From Streptomyces fumigatiscleroticus (lineage in GTDB: Bacteria > Actinomycetota > Actinomycetes > Streptomycetales > Streptomycetaceae), in NCBI RefSeq assembly GCF_014647975.1, contig NZ_BMQF01000010.1, positions 124,001-188,000 of the forward strand: a stretch of DNA of 64,000 bases. The letters are read 5' to 3'. Within the stretch, counting starts at the first letter, position 1. Each line of letters begins with the position of its first letter. Position numbers and translations under genes: made by a program. Below, one piece after another: positions 34,976 through 42,837 of the stretch. The notes under the pieces were generated by a model. The model did no database searches and was not told the origin of the DNA. It saw nothing but the letters and a program-made list of their open reading frames with translations.

Positions 34976-35614
34976 CTACTGCTCGGGGATCAACAGCCGT
35001 GCCGCCACCGCCGCCGTGTGCGGACCCACACCCAGCGCAAGCGCCGCGCGCAGGTCGTCGCCGGTGTCCACGTCCTGGCGTACGGAATCCACGTTGCCCA
35101 GGCACAGTTCCACCGCGCCCGTTCCGCGGTGCCGGGCCCGGGAGCCCTCACCGAAAGCCGGCCGCAATTCCCGGCCCGGTGTGGCGGCCAGCAGAGTGGT
35201 GCCGATTGCGGCCGCATCGGGAAGAAAAGCGCGCGGGAATTCGGCGGCCGCCCGGAGAACCCGGGCCAATTCCCCGGGGCGCAGCGCGGGGAGATCGGCG
35301 TTCAGGGCGGCCACGGCACTTCCCGGACGCCCCGCGCGTACGGCCGTCGCCGCATGGGCCAGGGCGGCGTTCAGGCCCCCGCCCGGTTCGTCCGTGACGA
35401 TACGGGCACCCAGCGCGGACAGTTCCCGGCCCGCCCGGGCGTCGTCCGTGACGACCGCCACATCCGCCACCGCCGGGCAGGCCAGCGCGGCTGTCACCGT
35501 GTCCTGGGCGAAGGCCAGGGCCAGCTCCGGCCGCAGTCCGTCGTCCGCGGTGTCCGCCAGTCTGCTCTTCGCCCGGGCCAGGGGCTTCACAGGCACGACC
35601 AAGATCCACTGCAC
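34976..35614 (-). CDS. cofC: 2-phospho-L-lactate (or phosphoenolpyruvate) guanylyltransferase CofC/FbiD
   Basis: 212 residues, GTG start after GGGACGG. Nucleotidyltransferase fold: WILVVPVKPLARAKSRLA at the start (GTP-binding loop), VVTDDARAGRELSALGARIVTDEPGGGLNAALAHA and ALNADLPALRPGEL (metal-binding D). The family activates 2-phospholactate or phosphoenolpyruvate with GTP for coenzyme F420 synthesis. The other F420 genes are not in the window. Confidence 0.9.
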   Translation of the reverse strand: MQWILVVPVKPLARAKSRLADTADDGLRPELALAFAQDTVTAALACPAVADVAVVTDDARAGRELSALGARIVTDEPGGGLNAALAHAATAVRAGRPGSAVAALNADLPALRPGELARVLRAAAEFPRAFLPDAAAIGTTLLAATPGRELRPAFGEGSRARHRGTGAVELCLGNVDSVRQDVDTGDDLRAALALGVGPHTAAVAARLLIPEQ

Positions 35615-35825
35615 GAGCGTTCCGTCCCTTTCTGGTGGCCGTCATTGTCACCCGGCCCGTCCGGCGCCGGCGGCAGCGGCAGGGGTGCGAAGGTCCACGC
35701 AGGGGCGGTGGGCCGGAGCGGGCGGGCGTACGGTGTTCTCGACAGACCGTCGGCCTGGGGCGACACTTGTGCGGCCCCCCGGCCCCCCGGCTCCCGGCTT
35801 CAAGGCCCTAGAGGAAGGTGTCCGC

Positions 35826-36608
35826 GTGCCCCGCCGCAGAATCGGCTTCTGGTACCGCTTCGCCGCGGTGATCTGCAAACCGCCGCTGGTGGTTCTGCTC
35901 AAGCGGGACTGGCGTGGAATGGAGAACATTCCGGTCGACGGTGGATTTATCACTGCCGTGAACCACAATTCGCACGTCGACCCCTTCGCGTACGCGCACT
36001 TTCAGTACAACACCGGGCGCGTGCCGCGATTCCTGGCGAAGAGCGGCCTTTTCAAGAAGGGGTTCGTCGGCGCCGCCATGCGCGGCACCGGGCAGATCCC
36101 GGTGTACCGCGAGAGCACGGACGCGCTCAGCGCGTTCCGGGCCGCCATCGACGCCGTGGAACGCGGCGAATGCGTCGCCTTCTATCCCGAGGGCACCCTC
36201 ACCCGGGACCCGGACGGCTGGCCCATGACCGGCAAGACCGGCGCCGCCCGTGTCGCCCTCCAGACCCGGTGCCCGGTGATCCCGGTCGCCCAGTGGGGCT
36301 GCAACGAACTGCTGCCGCCCTATGCCAAGAAGCCGCGTCTCCTTCCGCGCAAGACCCACCGCGTGCTCGCCGGCCCGCCCGTGGACCTCTCCCGCTTCTA
36401 CGGCAAGGAGATGACCGCGGACGTGCTGAAGGAGGCGACCGAGGTGATCATGGCCGCGATCACCCGCCAGCTGGAGGAGATCCGCGGCGAGAAGGCGCCC
36501 GACACGCCCTACGACCCGCGCCGGGAGCGGATCGAGCAGCGCCGCAGGACCCGGGCGCAGGCGGAGGCGAGGGCGAAGGCCGAACAGGAAGAGGGGCAGG
36601 GCAAGTGA
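35826..36608 (+). CDS. plsC: 1-acyl-sn-glycerol-3-phosphate acyltransferase (PlsC family)
   Basis: 260 residues from the GTG at 35826, with GAGGAAGG 8 nt upstream; the longer open frame to the left is antisense to cofC. Membrane-associated acyltransferase with motif NHNSHVDPF (catalytic HX4D), block GTGQIPVYR, FYPEGTLTRD and VIPVAQWG. It acylates lysophosphatidate in phospholipid synthesis. The C-terminus is a charged Arg/Glu/Ala helix. The GTGA overlap couples it to gpsA, which makes its glycerol-phosphate precursor. Confidence 0.93.
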   Translation: MPRRRIGFWYRFAAVICKPPLVVLLKRDWRGMENIPVDGGFITAVNHNSHVDPFAYAHFQYNTGRVPRFLAKSGLFKKGFVGAAMRGTGQIPVYRESTDALSAFRAAIDAVERGECVAFYPEGTLTRDPDGWPMTGKTGAARVALQTRCPVIPVAQWGCNELLPPYAKKPRLLPRKTHRVLAGPPVDLSRFYGKEMTADVLKEATEVIMAAITRQLEEIRGEKAPDTPYDPRRERIEQRRRTRAQAEARAKAEQEEGQGK

Positions 36609-37615
36609 GCGAGCCCGTCAAGGCGGCGGTGTTCAGCGCCGGATCGTGGGGCACCGCCTTCGGCATGGTACTGGCCGACGCCGGCTGCGAGGTCACCCTG
36701 TGGGCACGCCGCGCCGAGGTCGCCGAGGCCGTCAACTCCACGCGGACCAACCCCGACTACCTGCCCGGTGTGGAACTCCCGCGGAACATGCGGGCCACCA
36801 CCGACGCCGCCGAGGCCGCGCGGAACGCCGACTTCACCGTCCTGACGGTCCCCTCCCAGACGCTGCGCGCCAACCTCGCCGAGTGGGCGCCGCTGCTCGC
36901 GCCGGACACCGTACTGGTGTCGCTGATGAAGGGCGTCGAACTCGGCTCCGCGATGCGGATGACCGAGGTCATCGAGGACGTCGCCAAGGTCGGCGCCGAC
37001 CGTGTCGCGGTGGTCAGCGGGCCCAACCTGGCCCGGGAGGTCGCCGCGCGGATGCCGGCCGCCTCCGTGGTCGCCTGCACCGACGAGGCGGTCGCCCGGC
37101 GCCTCCAGGCCGCCTGCCACACCCCGTACTTCCGCCCCTACACCAACACCGACGTCATCGGCTGCGAACTCGGCGGCGCGGTGAAGAACGTGATCGGGCT
37201 CGCCGTCGGCATCGCGGACGGCATGGGCCTCGGCGACAACGCCAAGGGCTCGCTGATCACCCGCGGCCTGGCCGAGACCACCCGGCTCGGTCTCGCCATG
37301 GGCGCCGACCCGCTCACCTTCTCCGGCCTCGCGGGCCTGGGCGACCTGGTGGCCACCTGCTCCTCGCCGCTGTCCCGCAACCACACCTTCGGCACCAACC
37401 TCGGCAAGGGCATGACGCTGAAGGAGACCATCGCGGTCACCAAGCAGACCGCCGAGGGCGTCAAGTCCTGCGAGTCGGTGCTGGACCTGGCCCGCCGGCA
37501 CGGCGTCGACATGCCGATCACCGAGACGGTGTTCGGCATCGTGCACGAGGGCAAGCCGCCGGTGGTGGCCGTCAAGGAGCTGATGTCGCGCAGCGCCAAG
37601 CCCGAGCGACGCTGA
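36605..37615 (+). CDS. gpsA: Glycerol-3-phosphate dehydrogenase [NAD(P)+]
   Basis: 336 residues, GTG start overlapping the plsC stop by 4 nt. It reduces dihydroxyacetone phosphate to sn-glycerol 3-phosphate for lipids. The dinucleotide loop is SAGSWGTAFGMVLADAG, in which the first Gly of GxGxxG is Ser; this agrees with the S. coelicolor protein as I remember it. The catalytic lysine region GGAVKNVIGLAVGIADGMGLGDNAKGSLITRGL and the substrate-site GADPLTFSGLAGLGDLVATCSSPLSRN are intact. Confidence 0.96.
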   Translation: MSEPVKAAVFSAGSWGTAFGMVLADAGCEVTLWARRAEVAEAVNSTRTNPDYLPGVELPRNMRATTDAAEAARNADFTVLTVPSQTLRANLAEWAPLLAPDTVLVSLMKGVELGSAMRMTEVIEDVAKVGADRVAVVSGPNLAREVAARMPAASVVACTDEAVARRLQAACHTPYFRPYTNTDVIGCELGGAVKNVIGLAVGIADGMGLGDNAKGSLITRGLAETTRLGLAMGADPLTFSGLAGLGDLVATCSSPLSRNHTFGTNLGKGMTLKETIAVTKQTAEGVKSCESVLDLARRHGVDMPITETVFGIVHEGKPPVVAVKELMSRSAKPERR

Positions 37616-37622
37616 GCCACGC

Positions 37623-37679
37623 CGTCCGCTTTCCCGCCCGTTCGCCTGCGGGCGCTCGGCGCCTCGGGCGGGGCGGACG
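37623..37679. terminator. Compound stem-loop between gpsA and ddlA
   Basis: CGTCCGC (37623-37629) with GCGGACG (37673-37679) and, inside a TTT bulge, CCCGCCCG (37633-37640) with CGGGCGGG (37665-37672), enclosing a further small hairpin. Terminator or structured ddlA leader. Confidence 0.6.
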
Positions 37680-37718
37680 CTGTCTCGGTGCTGGGCCAGC
37701 GGGTAGTCTCATCGCGAT

Positions 37719-38876
37719 ATGAGCACCGAGAAACTCCCCCAGAGCCCCGAGCGGCCGCCCCGCAAGCCGCGGGTGGCCGTCGTCTTCGGCGGGCGCAGCT
37801 CCGAGCACGGGATCTCCATGGTCACCGCCGGCGCCGTCCTCGCGGCCATCGACCGGACCACGTACGACGTCCTGCCGATCGGCATCACCCGGGAAGGCCG
37901 CTGGGTGCTCACCGCCGACGAACCGGAGCGCATGGCGATCACCGAACGGCGCACCCCCAGCGTCGACCAGCTCGCCGAGTCGGCCGACGGCGCCGTGGTG
38001 CTCCCCGTCGACCCCGGCAACCGGGAAGTCGTCTACAGCGAGCCCGGTTCGGTGCCCAAGGCGCTCGGTGAGGTCGACGTCGTCTTCCCGGTGCTGCACG
38101 GCCCCTACGGCGAGGACGGCACCCTCCAGGGCCTGCTGGAGCTGTCCGGTGTGCCCTACGTGGGATCCGGTGTGCTCGCCTCGGCCGTCGGCCAGGACAA
38201 GGAGTACATGAAGCGGGTCTTCACCTCCTTCGGCCTCAAGGTCGGCCCGTACCTGGTGATCCGGCCCCGTGAGTGGGAGCGTGACCAGCCGGCCGCCCGG
38301 AAGCGGATCGTCGACTTCGCCGGCGAGCACGGCTGGCCGCTGTTCGTGAAGCCCGCGCGCGCGGGTTCCTCGATCGGCATCACCAAGGTCGACGACCTCT
38401 CCGGCCTGGACGAGGCGATCGAGGAGGCCCGGCGCCACGACCCGAAGATCCTCGTCGAGGCCGCACTGCGCGGACGCGAGATCGAGTGCGGGGTGCTGGA
38501 GTTCGAGGACGGCCCGCGGGCCTCGGTGCCCGCCGAGATCCCGCCGCCCGAGGCGCACGCGTACTACGACTTCGAGGCCAAGTACATCGACTCCACGCCC
38601 GGCATCGTGCCCGCCCCCCTGACGGACGAGGAGACCGCCGAGGTGCAGCGGCTCGCGGTGGCGGCGTTCGAGGCGGCGTCCTGCGAGGGACTGGTGCGCG
38701 CGGACTTCTTCCTCACCGAGGACGGCGAGTTCGTGATCAACGAGATCAACACCATGCCCGGCTTCACGCCCATCTCGATGTATCCGCAGATGTGGCAGGC
38801 GAGCGGCGTGAGCTACGCGGAGCTGGTGGACCGGCTGATCCGGGCGGCGCTGAACCGCTCGACCGGCCTGCGCTGA
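37719..38876 (+). CDS. ddlA: D-alanine--D-alanine ligase
   Basis: 385 residues. ATP-grasp enzyme making D-Ala-D-Ala for peptidoglycan: VAVVFGGRSSEHGISMVTAGAVL at the N-terminus, VLHGPYGEDGTLQGLLELSGVPYVGSGVLASAVGQDKEYMKRVF, WPLFVKPARAGSSIGITKV, DFFLTEDGEFVINEINTMPGFTPISMYPQMW. The position equivalent to the D-Ala/D-lactate selector lies in a normal Ddl context, so no vancomycin-resistance ligase is implied. TAGTCT lies 9 nt before the ATG and there is no ribosome binding site, so the leader is only a few bases. Confidence 0.96.
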   Translation: MSTEKLPQSPERPPRKPRVAVVFGGRSSEHGISMVTAGAVLAAIDRTTYDVLPIGITREGRWVLTADEPERMAITERRTPSVDQLAESADGAVVLPVDPGNREVVYSEPGSVPKALGEVDVVFPVLHGPYGEDGTLQGLLELSGVPYVGSGVLASAVGQDKEYMKRVFTSFGLKVGPYLVIRPREWERDQPAARKRIVDFAGEHGWPLFVKPARAGSSIGITKVDDLSGLDEAIEEARRHDPKILVEAALRGREIECGVLEFEDGPRASVPAEIPPPEAHAYYDFEAKYIDSTPGIVPAPLTDEETAEVQRLAVAAFEAASCEGLVRADFFLTEDGEFVINEINTMPGFTPISMYPQMWQASGVSYAELVDRLIRAALNRSTGLR

Positions 38877-38889
38877 GCGGCGTACCGCT

Positions 38890-39399
38890 TCAGGAGGCGA
38901 TCCCCTCGGGGATCGCCTTCTTGACGGACGGGGCGAGGTCGATGAGCACCGTCGAGGTGTCCCGGCCCTTGGCCACGGTGACCTCGACATAAGCGGTGCG
39001 ATTGGCGGTGGTGAAGCGGTACGAACCGTCGTCCCGCGACTCCATCAGCCAGTCCACGCCGTTCACGCCGCCCGCCACCGCGTCGGGGTCACGTCCCTCG
39101 GCCACCTTCGGGTCGATCATCTTGGGGGGCCGCGGCACACCGCAGCGCAGTATGATCGCCGGGCTTCCCCAGCCCGCCGTCAGCGCGGAGGCGGGCTCGG
39201 GGTCCTCACGGCTCAGACCGTCCAGCTTCGACGGCAGTGCCGCGTCCAGGTTCCGGCACACCTTGGTGACCTTCGCGTCCGGACTGGGAACCGCCGCCGA
39301 GGCGCTGTCGTCGCTTGAGGAGCAGCCCGCGACGGTGATCAGCAGAACGAGGACGGGCGGGCCGGGGAAAAAGCGGTGCCGGTGACGGAAGGAGCTCAC
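38890..39399 (-). CDS. DUF3515 lipoprotein
   Basis: 169 residues from a GTG at 39399. A TACCCT box on the minus strand (39411-39406) lies exactly 6 nt before this GTG, predicting a leaderless start, so the GTG at 39405 would not be transcribed. A lipobox LLITVAGCSS marks it as a lipoprotein. The DUF3515 domain (VCRNLDAALPSKLDGLSRE, AGWGSPAIILRCGVPRPP, VNGVDWLMESRDDGSYRFTTANRTAYVEV) is conserved in actinomycetes; the function is unknown. Confidence 0.85.
   Translation of the reverse strand: MSSFRHRHRFFPGPPVLVLLITVAGCSSSDDSASAAVPSPDAKVTKVCRNLDAALPSKLDGLSREDPEPASALTAGWGSPAIILRCGVPRPPKMIDPKVAEGRDPDAVAGGVNGVDWLMESRDDGSYRFTTANRTAYVEVTVAKGRDTSTVLIDLAPSVKKAIPEGIAS
38895..38918. terminator. Hairpin at the convergent ends of ddlA and the DUF3515 gene
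   Basis: AGGCGATCCCC (38895-38905) and GGGGATCGCCT (38908-38918). It lies inside the last codons of the DUF3515 gene and 19 nt after the ddlA stop, so it can end ddlA transcripts. Confidence 0.65.
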
Positions 39400-39419
39400 C
39401 GGCACAGGGTAGACGGGGG

Positions 39420-39653
39420 CTACAGATGGACGACCGGGCAGGTCAGAGTACGGGTGATGCCGTCCACTTGCTGGACTTTGGCGACCACCATGCGGCCCAG
39501 GTCGTCGACGGTGTCAGCCTGGGCCCGCACGATCACGTCGTACGGTCCCGTCACGTCCTCGGCCTGGATCACCCCAGGGATTTTGCTGATCGTCTCGGCG
39601 ACGGTCGACGCTTTGCCGACCTCCGTCTGGATCAGGATGTACGCCTGTACCAC
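39420..39653 (-). CDS. Stand-alone Lrp/AsnC ligand-binding (RAM) domain protein
   Basis: 77 residues, GTG start with GGAGG upstream. The full protein is one RAM domain (MVQAYILIQTEVGKASTVAETISKIPGVIQAEDVTGPYDVIVRAQAD, MVVAKVQQVDGITRTLTCPVV) with no DNA-binding helix-turn-helix. Such proteins bind amino acids and may modulate full-length Lrp regulators. It is divergent from thiL. Confidence 0.92.
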   Translation of the reverse strand: MVQAYILIQTEVGKASTVAETISKIPGVIQAEDVTGPYDVIVRAQADTVDDLGRMVVAKVQQVDGITRTLTCPVVHL

Positions 39654-39859
39654 GGAACCTCCAGGGCGGCCACGAGGATCATGTGGGGAAAAGGAACGCC
39701 ACGGTATCGCGTCGTCGCTCGCCGCGGGGAGACCCGTGGACCCCGGGGCTCGCGCGCCGGGGCACAGGCACGGGACACGGTGACGGTCACGTCGACCGTA
39801 TCCAGGACGAAGACGACTCGCGACCGGGCACGGACAGGGTCAGAAGGGGAGAAAGGGCA

Positions 39860-40825
39860 ATGAAGGGCACTGTTGGTGAGCTCGGGGAGTTCGGGCTCAT
39901 CAGGGAGCTCACCTCCCGTCTCACCACCACCCCGGCGGTCCGGGTCGGCCCCGGCGACGACGCCGCGGTGGTCGCCGCGCCCGACCGCAGGGTCGTGGCC
40001 AGCACCGACGTCCTCCTGGAGGGCCGGCACTTCCGCCGTGACTGGTCCACGGCCTACGACGTGGGCCGCAAGGCGGCCGCGCAGAACCTGGCCGACATCG
40101 CCGCCATGGGCGCCGTGCCCACCGCGCTGCTGCTCGGCCTGGTGGTGCCCGCCGAACTGCCGGTGACCTGGCCGACCGAGCTGATGGACGGCCTGCGCGA
40201 CGAGTGCCAGGTCGCGGGCGCCGCGGTGGTCGGCGGCGACGTGGTGCGCGGCGACACCATCACGGTGTCCATCACCGCGCTCGGCGATCTGCGCAACCAG
40301 GAGGCCGTGACGCGGGCCGGCGCCCAGCCCGGCGACCTCGTCGCGGTGACCGGCTGGCTGGGCTGGTCAGCGGCCGGCTTCGCCGTCCTGTCCCGCGGCT
40401 TCAGATCGCCGCGCGCCTTCGTGGAGGCCCACCGGCGCCCCGAACCGCCGTACCACGCGGGACCGGCAGCCGCCGCGCTCGGCGCCACCGCGATGTGCGA
40501 CGTCAGTGACGGGCTCATCGCCGACCTCGGGCACATCGCCGAGGCCAGCAAGGTGCGGATCGACATCCGCTCCGGCGCGATCGACATCCCGTCCCAGATG
40601 AACGACATCGGTCAGGCCGTCGGCGTCGACCCCATGCAGTGGGTGCTGACCGGGGGAGAGGACCACGCGATCGTGGCGACCTTCCCGCCGGACGTGAAAC
40701 TGCCCGCCCGCTGGAAGGTGATCGGCGAGGTGCTCCACCCCTCGGCGCTGCCCCAGGTGACGGTCGACGGGGCGCCGTGGACCGCGCAGGGCGGCTGGGA
40801 CCACTTCGGGGACATCGAGTCATGA
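39860..40825 (+). CDS. thiL: Thiamine-monophosphate kinase
   Basis: 321 residues, ATG after GGGGAGAAAGGG. PurM-like ATP-binding fold: GELGEFGLIREL, VGPGDDAAVV, STDVLLEGRHFRRDW, GRKAAAQNLADIAAMGA, VGGDVVRG, CDVSDGLIADLGHIAEAS and VLTGGEDHAIVATF. It phosphorylates thiamine monophosphate to the cofactor. The stop overlaps thiD (ATGA), so both are one thiamine operon. Confidence 0.96.
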   Translation: MKGTVGELGEFGLIRELTSRLTTTPAVRVGPGDDAAVVAAPDRRVVASTDVLLEGRHFRRDWSTAYDVGRKAAAQNLADIAAMGAVPTALLLGLVVPAELPVTWPTELMDGLRDECQVAGAAVVGGDVVRGDTITVSITALGDLRNQEAVTRAGAQPGDLVAVTGWLGWSAAGFAVLSRGFRSPRAFVEAHRRPEPPYHAGPAAAALGATAMCDVSDGLIADLGHIAEASKVRIDIRSGAIDIPSQMNDIGQAVGVDPMQWVLTGGEDHAIVATFPPDVKLPARWKVIGEVLHPSALPQVTVDGAPWTAQGGWDHFGDIES

Positions 40826-41625
40826 CTCTTCCCAGGGTTCTCACCGTGGCCGGCTCCGACTCCGGCGGGGGCGCGGGCATCCAGGCCGACCTGAAGACGA
40901 TGCTCGCGCTCGGCGTGCACGGCATGAGCGTGGTCACGGCGGTGACCGCGCAGAACTCCCTCGGCGTGCAGGGCGCCTGGGAGCTGCCGGTCGAGGCGGT
41001 GCGCGCCCAGTACCGCAGCGTCGTCGACGACATCGGCGTCCAGGCGGTCAAGACCGGCATGCTCGCCTCCGCGGAACTCGTCGAGACGGTCGCCGAGTTG
41101 ATCGGCGGCACCGACGCCCCGGCGGTGATCGACCCGGTCGGCGTCTCCAAGCACGGCGATCCGCTGCTGGCCGCCTCCGCCCTGGACTCCGTACGCACCC
41201 GGCTGCTGCCCGTCGCGACCGTCGTGACGCCGAATCTGGACGAGGTGGCCCAGCTCACGGGTGTGCGGGTCGAGTCCGAGGACCAGCTGCGGCAGGCCGC
41301 GCACGCCCTGCTGGAGTACGGGCCGCGCTGGGCGCTGATCAAGGGCGGCCATCTCTCCGGCGACGCCGTGGACCTGCTCACCGACGGCTCGCGGGAGCAC
41401 TGGCTGCGCGCGCCGAGGTACGACAACCGGCACACGCACGGCACGGGCTGCACCCTGGCGTCGGCGATCGCGTCGCAGCTGGCCAAGGGGCGGTCCGTGC
41501 CGGAGGCGGTGACGGCCGCCAAGGAGTACGTCACCGGCGCGATCGCGGCCGGCTTCGCGCTCGGCGGGGGCATCGGGCCGGTCGACCACGGATGGGCCCT
41601 CAGGCGGGATAGTCCGGGAGCCTGA
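40822..41625 (+). CDS. thiD: Hydroxymethylpyrimidine/phosphomethylpyrimidine kinase
   Basis: 267 residues, ATGA overlap with thiL. Ribokinase-like family: VLTVAGSDSGGGAGIQADLKTM at the start, VVTAVTAQNSLGVQ, VIDPVGVSKHG and the C-terminal GTGCTLASAIASQLAKG anion hole. It phosphorylates the pyrimidine precursor of thiamine. Its last 26 bp overlap the 3' end of the convergent monooxygenase gene. Confidence 0.96.
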   Translation: MTLPRVLTVAGSDSGGGAGIQADLKTMLALGVHGMSVVTAVTAQNSLGVQGAWELPVEAVRAQYRSVVDDIGVQAVKTGMLASAELVETVAELIGGTDAPAVIDPVGVSKHGDPLLAASALDSVRTRLLPVATVVTPNLDEVAQLTGVRVESEDQLRQAAHALLEYGPRWALIKGGHLSGDAVDLLTDGSREHWLRAPRYDNRHTHGTGCTLASAIASQLAKGRSVPEAVTAAKEYVTGAIAAGFALGGGIGPVDHGWALRRDSPGA

Positions 41626-42802
41626 TGCCGGTGGCCGCCTTCTCCGTCAGCCGCTTGAAGAAGCCGGCCATCGGGCGGGAGGCGAGCAGCCGGTACATGC
41701 GGTCGCGGCTGCGGATGCGCCGCTCGGTGGGCGGCGCGAAGAACGGGCCCGCGTTGCCGGAGATCTTCTGGCAGGCCTTGGCGAAGGGGCCGACGAGCCG
41801 CTCGTACGCGGCGAAGGCGGCGTGGTGGTCGCCGCCCGCCAGGGCCAGCTCCCCGGCGAGGACATGGGCGGCGACGACCGCCACGCCCGTCCCCATGCCG
41901 CCCATCGTGGCGCCGTACCCGGCGTCCCCGAGCAGCGCGACGCGGCCCTGGGTGAGACGGTCGACATGGATCTGGGCGATCGCGTCGAAGTACAGGTCGT
42001 CGGCGTCTTGGAGGGCCTTGAGGACGGCCGGGGCCTCCCAGCCCGTACCGGCGAACCGGTCGGCGAGGATCCGCTTCTGCGCGTCCACGTCCCGGCGGTC
42101 GTACGCGAGCCGCTCGGAGCGGAAGACCAGCAGGGCGCCGGCGCGCTCGGGATCGCCGTCGTAGTTGTTGACGCCGACGCAGCGGCCCGGCTCGCTGTAG
42201 AGGCGGCCGGTGCGGATCAGGCCCAGATGGTTGGGCATGCCGAAGCCCGCCACGTAGTGGCCGAGAAAGCGTAGATGGCGGGATTCGTCGCCGAGCACCA
42301 GACGGCGGGTGCGCGAGTGCAGGCCGTCGGCGCCGACGACGAGGTCGAAGCGGCGGGGCGCGCCGTGCTCGAAGGTGACCTCGACGCCGTCCGGGACCTC
42401 GGTCAGCGAGGCGACGGAGTCGCCGAAGACGTACTCCACCGAGTCCCTGGTCCGCTCGTACATGATGTGTGCCAGATCGCCGCGGAAGATCTCCACGTCA
42501 CCGCTCATCATCTCCGCCGGCAGGTCCACGCGCGGGGTGCCGTCCGCGCCGACGACGGTCTGCCGGCCCATACGGGTCTGCCGGGCGTGGATCTCGTCCC
42601 AGATGCCCATCGAGGTCAGCACGGTGCGGTGCACATGGCCCCGGAAGTCGACGGCGAAGCCGCCCCGGCGCAGGGCGGGCGCCTTCTCGACCACGGTGAC
42701 GCGGGCGCCGTGGCGGGCGAGGTTCAGGGCGAGCGCGGGACCGGCGACACTGGCGCCGGAGATCAGGACGTCGAGGTGGCCGAGGCCGTGGGTGTTCGTC
42801 AT
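41600..42802 (-). CDS. FAD-dependent monooxygenase (PHBH/TetX-like group)
   Basis: 400 residues from the ATG at 42802. FAD-binding GxGxxG variant in LISGASVAGPALALNLARHGARVTVVEKAPALRRGG, the DG motif VVGADGLHSRTRRLVLG, and the GD motif RVALLGDAGYGATMGGMGTGVAVVAAHVLAGEL. The family hydroxylates aromatic compounds and includes enzymes that inactivate rifamycins and tetracyclines. The gene lies 35 nt after the AfsR-type regulator on the same strand, so they are probably one operon. Substrate unknown. Confidence 0.9.
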   Translation of the reverse strand: MTNTHGLGHLDVLISGASVAGPALALNLARHGARVTVVEKAPALRRGGFAVDFRGHVHRTVLTSMGIWDEIHARQTRMGRQTVVGADGTPRVDLPAEMMSGDVEIFRGDLAHIMYERTRDSVEYVFGDSVASLTEVPDGVEVTFEHGAPRRFDLVVGADGLHSRTRRLVLGDESRHLRFLGHYVAGFGMPNHLGLIRTGRLYSEPGRCVGVNNYDGDPERAGALLVFRSERLAYDRRDVDAQKRILADRFAGTGWEAPAVLKALQDADDLYFDAIAQIHVDRLTQGRVALLGDAGYGATMGGMGTGVAVVAAHVLAGELALAGGDHHAAFAAYERLVGPFAKACQKISGNAGPFFAPPTERRIRSRDRMYRLLASRPMAGFFKRLTEKAATGIRLPDYPA

Positions 42803-42837
42803 GGACACCAGCCTCGGCAACGCCGCTGACCGTCTCC

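Noticed and set aside
36605..37615. Damaged nucleotide-binding loop in gpsA (Ser for the first Gly)
   Set aside because: The same SAGSWG sequence is what I recall for the S. coelicolor enzyme, so it is a lineage trait and not a defect.
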